Shown here one piece after another: positions 14,478 to 21,608 of a DNA stretch of 64,000 nt. A program made the translations under genes and the position numbers. Position 1 is the stretch's first letter. Each line of letters begins with the position of its first letter. The notes under the pieces were generated by a model. It saw nothing but the letters and a program-made list of their open reading frames with translations. It searched no databases and had not been told where the DNA came from. This DNA comes from a virus, in IMG/VR virus record IMGVR_UViG_3300024260_000002, positions 1-64,000 of that record, one strand, 5' to 3'.

Positions 14478-16466
14478 TTGGAAGAAACATTTGATGTTGT
14501 AAAATTCAAAATGAATAGTCATAAACAGAACATCGATACATTATCGCAAAAGATAACACAAGATGAAGCTGAGTTATTAACTGTTCAACAAAAGATGAAA
14601 GATTTAGGTGATGCAAAAAGTATCTTAACAATTCTAAAAAATTATAAGATGGAATCTAAAAAAGATTTCATTCTTAAAACAATTAACACCGCACTCGAAG
14701 ATGTATTTGATCAAAACCTTAGAGTAGATATTGAAGCAATGTCTGCAACAAGTACTGGTAAAATTAACATGAAGTATGATATTGTTCTTTATCAGAATGA
14801 TATTGAAATGGCTCGTAATGAAAAACTTTTAGGTAATAATGGTGGTGGGGTATTAAGTTTTATTAGTATTCTATTTAAAGTTCTTGTTGGTTATATTTAC
14901 TCTGATAATAAATTCTTTTTATTTGATGAAAGTATAGCTCAAGTTAGTCCTTTGTATCGTCCTAGGTTAGCACAATTCTTAAGAAAGTTTTGTGAAGAAT
15001 ATAAATTTACTTTAGTTCTTATTAGTCAGACAGATGATATAGATGAATATGCCCATGTTGGTTATTATCTTGATGGAGAATTTGATGAAAATAATGTTCC
15101 TCTTTTAAAGATTGATCATGTCATGGGTGAATATCCTACTGATAAATATGTCTACACTAAGATTGAAAATTTTCAAAGTATAGTTAAACTTGAATTTCGG
15201 TATAAAGGTTTTACTGTTATTCGTGGAAATAATAATATTGGTAAGAGTGCATCTTTTAGAGCTGTTAATGCAATTCTATTTAATACATTTGATGTAAAAG
15301 ATCATCCTAGAAAACTTAGACCTCGTGGTGCAGAATCTAAAATCTTATTTGGTTTCTATGATTCCGAAGCAGAAGAAGATAATAGAAGTATTAGTTTAAA
15401 ATACAAATCAAATAAAGTTGTATATGAATTTGATGGTAATACATTCTCTGGTAAAAGTTTAGCTTTTGATAAAGTTAAAGAGAAGGTTGAAAGTATTGGA
15501 TTTAAATATGTTGACTTAAAAGAAACATATAAGAATTTTAAAGGTAATTTAAAAGATCAAACTGAAAGATTAGCAATGACTTCTCAGCATGATGGTTTTT
15601 ATCTTGTTGGCAATAAAGCTTCTGAAACAGAAAAGGTTTTTAACTTTCTATTTGATAGCACTGAAGTAGCTAATGCTATATCATCTGTTACTATTGATAT
15701 AAATATTAATCATAATATATTTAATGCTCTAAATGATGCTGTTGTTTTAAATAAAGGTAATCTAGAGAAAGAAAAAATTAATTATGATATATATGTTTAT
15801 AAATATTATGTTAGTATGATTACAACGCATATAACTAACGCATACGCCCTAGAACATAAGGCTCATATCAAAGTAACTGTTGAGGATTTAATTGCAAATA
15901 TCGATACTTATATGATGATTACACTAGGTATTGATAGTTTAGTAGAGAATAGAAATATTCTAATACAATTACAAAATACTAATGTAAAAAATAGAGAAAC
16001 TATAGTAGATGAATTAATTGAATATAGTACTTATTTAGATAAGCTTTATACGTATTTTAATGATCATGAAAAGCATAAGATTGCAAATGATAAAATGCTA
16101 GTTGTTGAAGCTGGTATTTTAAAGTACTCGAAGTTGGAAGTTATTGCAAATGATATATACAGTCTCGAATACTATATAAATTCAATTAGTAAATATAATG
16201 ATGATTTGGTAAGATTAGATTCTTTAAAACATAATAATGCTAGTTTACGATTTAGTGTTTTAAATGAATTGATTGATAGTGAACCACATTACCAATCATT
16301 AACTAATGCTATAACTCAGTATCAAAGAAATCTAGATAAAGTAGAAACATTAAAAGATAAAGATTATAGTATCTTAAATTCTATGTCTAATCTAGATAAA
16401 GAATTTGGTATAGCGATTTGTGGTACGTGTGGAGGTTCCGGTCATATATTCGGAGAAGGACATTAA
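14478..16466 (+). CDS. Circularly permuted SMC/Rad50-like ATPase (gp46/SbcC-type)
   Basis: The two halves of an SMC/Rad50 ATPase occur in reversed order. First come a coiled coil (residues 10-45) and the C-terminal lobe: signature LGNNGGGVLS (118-127), Walker B KFFLFDES (145-152) and a switch LISQTDD (181-187, Gln instead of His). Then comes the N-terminal lobe with ENFQSI and Walker A GNNNIGKSA (250-258), another coiled coil, and a CGTCGG hook-like motif at the very end (Cys648, Cys651). In ordinary Rad50/SbcC/gp46 proteins Walker A is at the N-terminus and Walker B at the C-terminus. The TTG start is chosen because AAGGAG stands five bases before it. It is the likely partner of the gp47-like nuclease. 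Confidence 0.85.
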   Translation: MEETFDVVKFKMNSHKQNIDTLSQKITQDEAELLTVQQKMKDLGDAKSILTILKNYKMESKKDFILKTINTALEDVFDQNLRVDIEAMSATSTGKINMKYDIVLYQNDIEMARNEKLLGNNGGGVLSFISILFKVLVGYIYSDNKFFLFDESIAQVSPLYRPRLAQFLRKFCEEYKFTLVLISQTDDIDEYAHVGYYLDGEFDENNVPLLKIDHVMGEYPTDKYVYTKIENFQSIVKLEFRYKGFTVIRGNNNIGKSASFRAVNAILFNTFDVKDHPRKLRPRGAESKILFGFYDSEAEEDNRSISLKYKSNKVVYEFDGNTFSGKSLAFDKVKEKVESIGFKYVDLKETYKNFKGNLKDQTERLAMTSQHDGFYLVGNKASETEKVFNFLFDSTEVANAISSVTIDININHNIFNALNDAVVLNKGNLEKEKINYDIYVYKYYVSMITTHITNAYALEHKAHIKVTVEDLIANIDTYMMITLGIDSLVENRNILIQLQNTNVKNRETIVDELIEYSTYLDKLYTYFNDHEKHKIANDKMLVVEAGILKYSKLEVIANDIYSLEYYINSISKYNDDLVRLDSLKHNNASLRFSVLNELIDSEPHYQSLTNAITQYQRNLDKVETLKDKDYSILNSMSNLDKEFGIAICGTCGGSGHIFGEGH

Positions 16467-17098
16467 TGAAAAATGTATTATTTATTCTAGCACATATGGA
16501 CGATGAATCATTCAGTGCTGGAACAATTAAGAAAATGGTTGATAAAGGAATAATTGTTACAACACTAATTGTATGTGGTAATGGATATGTTTTATCTGAT
16601 GATAGACGAGCAATCATAGAAAAGAATTTAAAACTATTGGGTGTTGTTGGTTTTACATTACAATATTTTGATTTATCTCTTAGTGATTTAAAACAAGATG
16701 TTTATGGTGAAATTAAAGAGTCTATTCAAAAATTAATTATGAGCACAAGAGCTGATACAGTCTTTACTAATAACAGTGGCGATTTGCATCCTGATCATAA
16801 AATTATTAGTAATTTGGTAAGGACAGTTTGTCGTCCAAGTTCAACAACTGTTAAATCACTATATGAATGTTATATTCCTGGTAGCACTGAATACGGAGAA
16901 GGTATTAATGCTTTTACGACTGTTGTTGATGTATCAGAATATCTTTCTGTAAAGATGAAATGTCTTGAAAATTATGGTACAAGTTTAAAAGCTGCAACAA
17001 GTGTTGATAGTGCTTTAAATGCTAGTTCATATTTTGGAAGTATGAATGGTTATAAATATGCTGAAATATTTAAACCAATCTTTACTGAACTACTATGA
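16466..17098 (+). CDS. PIG-L / LmbE-type deacetylase
   Basis: The AHMDDE motif near the start and the HPDH motif near residue 108 are the metal-binding signatures of GlcNAc-PI de-N-acetylase and LmbE enzymes, which remove acetyl groups from N-acetyl sugars. The ATG at 16466 overlaps the SMC-like stop. An upstream in-frame start at 16418 would lie inside that gene. The 210-aa length fits the family. In a phage it could change a sugar on phage DNA, on the capsid or on the host surface. The substrate cannot be told from sequence. Confidence 0.85.
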   Translation: MKNVLFILAHMDDESFSAGTIKKMVDKGIIVTTLIVCGNGYVLSDDRRAIIEKNLKLLGVVGFTLQYFDLSLSDLKQDVYGEIKESIQKLIMSTRADTVFTNNSGDLHPDHKIISNLVRTVCRPSSTTVKSLYECYIPGSTEYGEGINAFTTVVDVSEYLSVKMKCLENYGTSLKAATSVDSALNASSYFGSMNGYKYAEIFKPIFTELL

Positions 17099-17398
17099 AT
17101 TTAAAACAAACTAAATTAGAGTCTGGTATTGAGCAAGTTGCAAATATGGGTTCGGGTTTCTTTACTTAGTGTATTTGCAACTCAACCTTTAGCATTAGGT
17201 ACTAAAACTTTCTTTACTTTACATAATTTTAGAAACATTAATCATATTTATATTGGTGAATCAAAAATAGTACCATATACTGATGGATTAGAATATTTTA
17301 ATGTTGCAGATTTTTTTAGTAGAACTGATAATATTATAAATAGGTTAAATGAACTTTTAAACCTAAAATTATATAAGGAACCAAATGAAATTAGATAA
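17095..17398 (+). pseudogene. Small gene, apparently frameshifted
   Basis: An ATG overlapping the previous stop opens a 24-residue peptide (ESGIEQVANMGSGFF) ending at TAG 17167-17169. Coding-like sequence continues to 17398 in the +1 frame, where no ATG is near its beginning, so the two parts look like one broken gene. The first part resembles the start of small phage membrane proteins of the ESxIE...GSGF type. The second part is not recognised. Confidence 0.4.
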
Positions 17399-18437
17399 TA
17401 GAGATACTATGGTGACATGGTTTTGTCAAAATTATAAACCTTTAGTTGATGGAATGAAAGAGATTTCACATTTTCCATCTCACAGAACGAATCATCCATT
17501 TCATGGTGAAGGTCCTGTATGGACTCATGTGTTAATGGTAATGACTCATATACAATGTGATGAAACTTTAAGCTCAACCAATAAACAAGTTTTATTAACT
17601 GTTGGTTTGCTTCATGATATTGGTAAAGTTAGTGCTCATCAAGTAAAAGATGATGGTGAAAAATATTCATTTGAGGGACATGAAGGACTTAGCTTTTTTA
17701 AAGCATTAGATATCCTTGATCACATGGAAAAAGAGGATGATTTCTATAGTAACTTTATGAAACTTACGATTGCAAGAATGGTAAGTTTACATGGAACTGG
17801 AATTATTTTTGATGAAGGAAGTACTGATTATTATTTAGCTCATCGTTTTAGAAAAGCAGATAAAGAAGGTGCAATTAGAAATATTGATGAAAATATATTT
17901 GCACAATATCCAAAAAGAAAAATATCATCAAGAGCTAAAGTTGAAAAAGATAAACATGTTATACTTATGTGTGGATTACCTGGTTCAGGAAAAACTACAG
18001 TTGTGGGCGAATATAATGGATACTATATTGTATCAAGAGATAATTATATGGAAAAATATTATTATTTATATAATGAAAAAGGTTTAGAAACATCCAATGA
18101 TATATATCATTGGATTTATTCTGAAGAAAATTTGCCAAATTTTAATATGGATTTTGATAGATATTTAAATAAAGTAGCAAAAGAACAAGATAAAGTTATA
18201 GTTGATATGACATTATTGACTGCAGGTAAAAGACGAAACATGTTAAATAGATTTTCAAAATTTAATGCAACATGTGTATGTTTACTAACTGGAGAAAAAG
18301 AATTTCATAGAATTAATGACCAGCGTGAATTAGAAGGTAGTGGACTTTCTAAAGAACGTTTTAGAGAATTAAAAAAGAAGTTTATATTTCCAATCGAAGC
18401 GGAAGGCTTTGAACAGATACATGTTAGGACTCGATGA
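17385..18437 (+). CDS. HD-Pnk: HD phosphohydrolase fused to polynucleotide kinase
   Basis: The N-terminal half is an HD domain: WTHVL (His48), LLHDIGK (His77-Asp78) and a later conserved His. The C-terminal half is a P-loop kinase with GLPGSGKTT (197-205), a D-N pair in VSRDNY and an Arg-rich lid near 310. This is the architecture of HD-Pnk end-healing enzymes described in Runella, with an HD phosphatase in place of the HAD phosphatase of T4 Pnkp. It should remove 2',3'-cyclic or 3' phosphates and add 5' phosphates, readying cut RNA or DNA for ligation. No ligase is in the window. Starts after AAGGA. Confidence 0.85.
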   Translation: MKLDNRDTMVTWFCQNYKPLVDGMKEISHFPSHRTNHPFHGEGPVWTHVLMVMTHIQCDETLSSTNKQVLLTVGLLHDIGKVSAHQVKDDGEKYSFEGHEGLSFFKALDILDHMEKEDDFYSNFMKLTIARMVSLHGTGIIFDEGSTDYYLAHRFRKADKEGAIRNIDENIFAQYPKRKISSRAKVEKDKHVILMCGLPGSGKTTVVGEYNGYYIVSRDNYMEKYYYLYNEKGLETSNDIYHWIYSEENLPNFNMDFDRYLNKVAKEQDKVIVDMTLLTAGKRRNMLNRFSKFNATCVCLLTGEKEFHRINDQRELEGSGLSKERFRELKKKFIFPIEAEGFEQIHVRTR

Positions 18438-18438
18438 T

Positions 18439-18603
18439 ATGAGTTTTATAAGCTCTGTTGGTTCTATTGGTGGGTCTATGGGTTCTAATATACACAAAAA
18501 GTTAAATCCAAATCATGATTCTACAAAATTTAATAGGATTGTAGATAAATTAATAAAAAAGGGAAATAAAATAAAAGGTTTTAAAAAAAGTTCCAGATCA
18601 TAA
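18439..18603 (+). CDS. Small Gly/Ser and Lys-rich protein (54 aa)
   Basis: It starts right behind the HD-Pnk gene; an in-frame ATG at 18421 would overlap that gene. The N-terminus is Gly/Ser-rich (SSVGSIGGSMGS) and the C-terminus is strongly basic (KKGNKIKGFKKSSRS). It is not recognised and may bind nucleic acid. Confidence 0.45.
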   Translation: MSFISSVGSIGGSMGSNIHKKLNPNHDSTKFNRIVDKLIKKGNKIKGFKKSSRS

Positions 18604-18734
18604 AGTGCAAAAATTTGATGACTTTCTCACATCAAGTGGAGAGGAATTTTGAAGGCTCCATTAGAAACATGGAGGAATTAATTAAAGAAGTAGAAATTAG
18701 AAGCAGAAGAAGTTTCTAAATAAAAAGGTTTTAT

Positions 18735-19244
18735 ATGCGAATTAATACGATTGATGTAAAATTTTTAGCCGATCAACATTTATTAGCTGAATGGGTAGAA
18801 ATTTTAATGTTGAAACCATATATTAAACGTTCTATTAATTCTAAAAATGGTTTAGAATTACCAATGGAAAAAACTACTATTTATATTCTTGGAACAGGAC
18901 ATGCTAAATTCTTTTATGATAAATTATTGTATGTCCAGAAAAGATATGAAGAAATAGAAGTAGAATTAAAAAAACGTAAATATAATACGAATCCAACATT
19001 AGATTTTTCAGACTTACCTCTTGAATTATTTAATGATTGGGAACCAACAAGAGAAGATAAAATTTTAAACTTGAATAGAATAATCTCTCGAATTTTATTA
19101 AAACCTTTATGGTATACATATAAAAAGAGAAATGTAGATTGGATAGAATTTTATGAACACACAATGAATCATAGTTATATACACGATGATTCATATATAG
19201 GAAATTTTGGTAATAATGTTCAAGCTAAAAAGATAAAACAATAA
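18735..19244 (+). CDS. denV: DenV-type pyrimidine-dimer glycosylase family protein
   Basis: The sequence follows T4 endonuclease V: RINTIDVKFLADQHLLAEW at the start, ILGTGHAKFFYDKL in the middle and PLWYTYKKR near the end. T4 DenV excises UV pyrimidine dimers using the amine of Thr2 and Glu23. Here Glu22 matches Glu23, but the residue after Met is Arg, so the Thr2 nucleophile is missing. Relatives with MRIN starts occur in other phages as I recall. Activity may use another amine or differ. The 169-aa length exceeds the 138 of T4, with extra sequence before the GTGH motif and at the C-terminus. Confidence 0.85.
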   Translation: MRINTIDVKFLADQHLLAEWVEILMLKPYIKRSINSKNGLELPMEKTTIYILGTGHAKFFYDKLLYVQKRYEEIEVELKKRKYNTNPTLDFSDLPLELFNDWEPTREDKILNLNRIISRILLKPLWYTYKKRNVDWIEFYEHTMNHSYIHDDSYIGNFGNNVQAKKIKQ

Positions 19245-19253
19245 GGAGTAATT

Positions 19254-19496
19254 ATGAAACCAGAAGATCAAAGATCTTATAAAGGTAGTGGACATAAAGT
19301 TGATTATCATGTGAGAGAAAATGGTAAGCCTATTGGTAATTGGTGGGAAGATGTTGCTTCCCCTCACAGTAAAAGTAAATTAGTAATGGGTTTAGAAAAT
19401 GAGATACATCAAGGTATCGAAGAATTTGAGCATCAACGAGCAGAAGATTCAGAAGAACATAGAAAACTTATTATAGAAGGAATTTCTGATCTTTAA
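19254..19496 (+). CDS. Hypothetical hydrophilic protein (80 aa)
   Basis: Not recognised. It is a charged protein rich in His and Glu, with NWWEDV in the middle and a helical end. It starts after AAGGAG. Its last two codons and stop (GAT-CTT-TAA) form part of the first ATCTTTAAAGAT palindrome, so the repeat overlaps the gene end. Confidence 0.6.
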   Translation: MKPEDQRSYKGSGHKVDYHVRENGKPIGNWWEDVASPHSKSKLVMGLENEIHQGIEEFEHQRAEDSEEHRKLIIEGISDL

Positions 19497-19631
19497 AGAT
19501 AGAAAATAAATGATCTTTAAAGATCATTTTAGTCAAAAAAAAGCGATCTTTAAAGATAGAAAAATTTTACAATTATAGTCAATAAATTTATTAACTATAA
19601 TTTAAAAAAACAATAAACGATCTTTAAAGAT
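19489..19631 (+). repeat. Four dispersed copies of ATCTTTAAAGAT
   Basis: Exact copies start at 19489, 19513, 19546 and 19620, in very AT-rich sequence between two genes. Spacing is irregular, unlike the fixed 23-bp period at 49665. The region also holds poly-A and AAAATTTT tracts. Its role is unknown. Confidence 0.8.
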
Positions 19632-19654
19632 AGAAATTTAAATAAGGAATGAAA

Positions 19655-19765
19655 ATGAGATTAAAATATTTTAAAAAATATTTGCATAATATTATAAAAG
19701 ATCTGTATTTTAAAAAATATAGTTCTTTGGGTATAGATAAAAAAATTATAGATGCGAATTATTAG
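19655..19765 (+). CDS. Possible small basic protein (36 aa)
   Basis: An ATG follows AAGGAATGAAA and opens 36 codons rich in Lys, Tyr and Ile. Its end and stop lie within the left arm of the palindrome at 19754. It is not recognised, and in such AT-rich sequence it may not be real. Confidence 0.35.
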   Translation: MRLKYFKKYLHNIIKDLYFKKYSSLGIDKKIIDANY

Positions 19766-19803
19766 GAGAAGTTAAATTAATTTAACTTCTCCTAATAATT
19801 CGC
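19754..19803. repeat. 50-bp perfect palindrome
   Basis: Two 25-base arms, beginning GCGAATTATTAGGAGAAG, are exact reverse complements with no spacer (centre between 19778 and 19779). The transcript would form a near-perfect 25-bp hairpin, and the DNA could form a cruciform. The left arm contains AGGAG. It lies just ahead of the tRNA nucleotidyltransferase gene and may control it, or may be the scar of template switching. Confidence 0.9.
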
Positions 19804-19829
19804 AATCAGCTGCTCTTTCTAATCTAATT

Positions 19830-20567
19830 ATGGATTATCATAAATTAGATTTAGAGGTAGAACCATATTTTCAATCTGATGGTTTACGTGAAATTGTAAT
19901 GCTTCATACTATTGCAGATGAATCAATGGAAATAGCTGCAAAACATTTTGATGACGTAACAAAAGAAGTTATTAATATTCTTAAAATGTTTAGCTCAGAA
20001 AGTTGTTTAGTTGGTGGAGCAGTTAGAGATATAATTGCAGGATATGAAGAAAATGATTATGATTTTGTAACTGATACAGGTTATGATATTTTAACTGAAG
20101 TATTTGAAATGAATGGTTTTAAATGTATAGAGACAGGACTACAATTTTTAGTTCTAAATATTAGTAAGGATGGTATGAAGTATGAGATTGCAAATTTTAG
20201 AAAAGATGGAACATATACAGATGGTAGACGGCCTGATAGTGTTTCAATCGGGACTATTGATGACGATGCTAATAGGAGAGATTTCTCAATTGGCGCATTG
20301 TATTATAATCTTAAAACAGGTCATGTCTTAGACCCTACTGGTTTAGGTCTTTTAGATTTATCTAATAAGACCTTATGTTTTGTTGGTAACCCGGAAAACC
20401 GTTTAAATGAAGACCTTTTAAGAGTTTATAGATTTTATAGATTCATATGCAAAGGTTTTAAACCTGAAAGTAATTCATTAACTGCTGTTAGACGACACTT
20501 TAAATGTGCACAAAAAACGGTTGCACCTGAAAGAGTTAAAGATGAACTTGAGAAAATGGTTTTATGA
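19830..20567 (+). CDS. tRNA nucleotidyltransferase / CCA-adding enzyme (class II, head domains)
   Basis: Class II nucleotidyltransferase motifs are visible: CLVGGAVRD, the metal-binding DYDFVT, RRDFSIGALYYN, NEDLLRVYRFYRF and ERVKDELEKM. It adds CCA to tRNA 3' ends, or repairs them. At 245 residues it contains head and neck but lacks the long body and tail of bacterial enzymes. The ATG at 19830 has no ribosome binding site. The open frame reaches back to 19776, where an ATT follows AGGAG inside the palindrome, so the true start is uncertain. A phage CCA enzyme suggests phage tRNAs elsewhere or defence against tRNA cleavage. Confidence 0.85.
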   Translation: MDYHKLDLEVEPYFQSDGLREIVMLHTIADESMEIAAKHFDDVTKEVINILKMFSSESCLVGGAVRDIIAGYEENDYDFVTDTGYDILTEVFEMNGFKCIETGLQFLVLNISKDGMKYEIANFRKDGTYTDGRRPDSVSIGTIDDDANRRDFSIGALYYNLKTGHVLDPTGLGLLDLSNKTLCFVGNPENRLNEDLLRVYRFYRFICKGFKPESNSLTAVRRHFKCAQKTVAPERVKDELEKMVL

Positions 20568-20758
20568 AAGATGTAAAATATCTGGATTCTCCTTATCCAG
20601 AAACTTTTAAAAAAATATGTGAAAGCGCATTTAAAGATGGGTATGTTCCATGTACTGATCAACCAACTGTAAATTTTGGAACAAGCACTTTTTCTGATCA
20701 ACATATATTATTAGTTGAAAAAGAAATTAAAGAAGAAATTATAAAAAAAGGATTTTAA
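20564..20758 (+). CDS. Hypothetical protein (64 aa)
   Basis: Not recognised. It overlaps the preceding gene by 4 bases (ATGA) and abuts the next. It is a soluble protein with a helical end. Confidence 0.6.
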   Translation: MKDVKYLDSPYPETFKKICESAFKDGYVPCTDQPTVNFGTSTFSDQHILLVEKEIKEEIIKKGF

Positions 20759-20968
20759 ATGGCAAAAAGAGCGGTAAAATTAAAGCCTCAAACGGAGGCA
20801 AAGTTAAAAGAATTATTACATAAAATGCAAACATATAAAACAAAAGCTATGTCAAGTCTACAATCAGGTGACTTAGGTAAAGCAAGTTTAATGTTTAATT
20901 TAGATGCTAGAAATTCTGATGAAATAAGTGAATTGCTTAAAAAGGAAAATGATGGTAGTAACGGTTAA
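20759..20968 (+). CDS. Small helical basic protein (69 aa)
   Basis: Predicted all-helical with a basic N-terminal half (MAKRAVKLKPQTEAKLKELL). Not recognised. It follows AAAAAGGATTTTAA, which ends the previous gene. Confidence 0.6.
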   Translation: MAKRAVKLKPQTEAKLKELLHKMQTYKTKAMSSLQSGDLGKASLMFNLDARNSDEISELLKKENDGSNG

Positions 20969-21224
20969 ATATAAATGGAATAAAAATGAGATTACATTTA
21001 AAGCTTTTTCAAATGAAGTATCTGCTTTTAAATTTATGGATAAGATAGCAAATGATACATCATATTCAGAAGTTGCACCTTTAGTAGACTATTCAAATGT
21101 TGCAATATATAAAGAAAAATTTGAATTATTATTTCAAAGATTATTAGACCAAGCAGATAATGTTGCTAATGTAAATGTTAAAAGCAAAATCGAAAAAGAA
21201 GAACCAACAAAGAAAACATTTTAA
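20952..21224 (+). CDS. Hypothetical protein (90 aa)
   Basis: Two adjacent ATGs (20949, 20952) follow AAAGGA, and the second has the better spacing. The start lies inside the end of the previous gene. It is mixed alpha/beta with a charged C-terminus. Not recognised. Confidence 0.6.
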   Translation: MVVTVKYKWNKNEITFKAFSNEVSAFKFMDKIANDTSYSEVAPLVDYSNVAIYKEKFELLFQRLLDQADNVANVNVKSKIEKEEPTKKTF

Positions 21225-21234
21225 AGGAATTAAT

Positions 21235-21456
21235 ATGGTATTAAAGAACGTAAGTGAAGCAGAATATGAATTATATTACTGGCAATTTAGTGATGGTGAT
21301 AATTTTAGTACAAGATTATTTCAAGCAATATCAAAAGCTGATACAAGTAATTTGAATAAACTTGCTAAGGGTTTCCCAGAAGAAGTTGCAGTATATAGAA
21401 GATATGCAAATGACGATGGTTATTGGGATGATGTTCAAAAAAGAATCAAAGAGTAA
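21235..21456 (+). CDS. Hypothetical protein (73 aa)
   Basis: The ATG at 21235 follows AAAGGAATT and is preferred to the upstream frame start at 21175, which overlaps the previous gene. It is a small acidic protein with aromatic residues (YELYYWQFSDGDNF). Not recognised. Confidence 0.6.
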   Translation: MVLKNVSEAEYELYYWQFSDGDNFSTRLFQAISKADTSNLNKLAKGFPEEVAVYRRYANDDGYWDDVQKRIKE

Positions 21457-21458
21457 TT

Positions 21459-21608
21459 ATGAAAGCTATGGGAACAGATGAACAAGTGTTTGATAATAAA
21501 TACTATGATTGGACGGGTAACCAAGCGAGGCGTTCTCAAAGACTTCGTAATAAAAAATCGAAGAAAACAATTAGAAGATTAAAGGATAATAATGAAATTT
21601 ACATTTAA
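21459..21608 (+). CDS. Small basic protein (49 aa)
   Basis: The ATG directly follows the previous stop. The C-terminal half is strongly basic (ARRSQRLRNKKSKKTIRR), suggesting nucleic-acid binding. The gene overlaps the next by 17 bases and contains that gene's ribosome binding site. Confidence 0.5.
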   Translation: MKAMGTDEQVFDNKYYDWTGNQARRSQRLRNKKSKKTIRRLKDNNEIYI

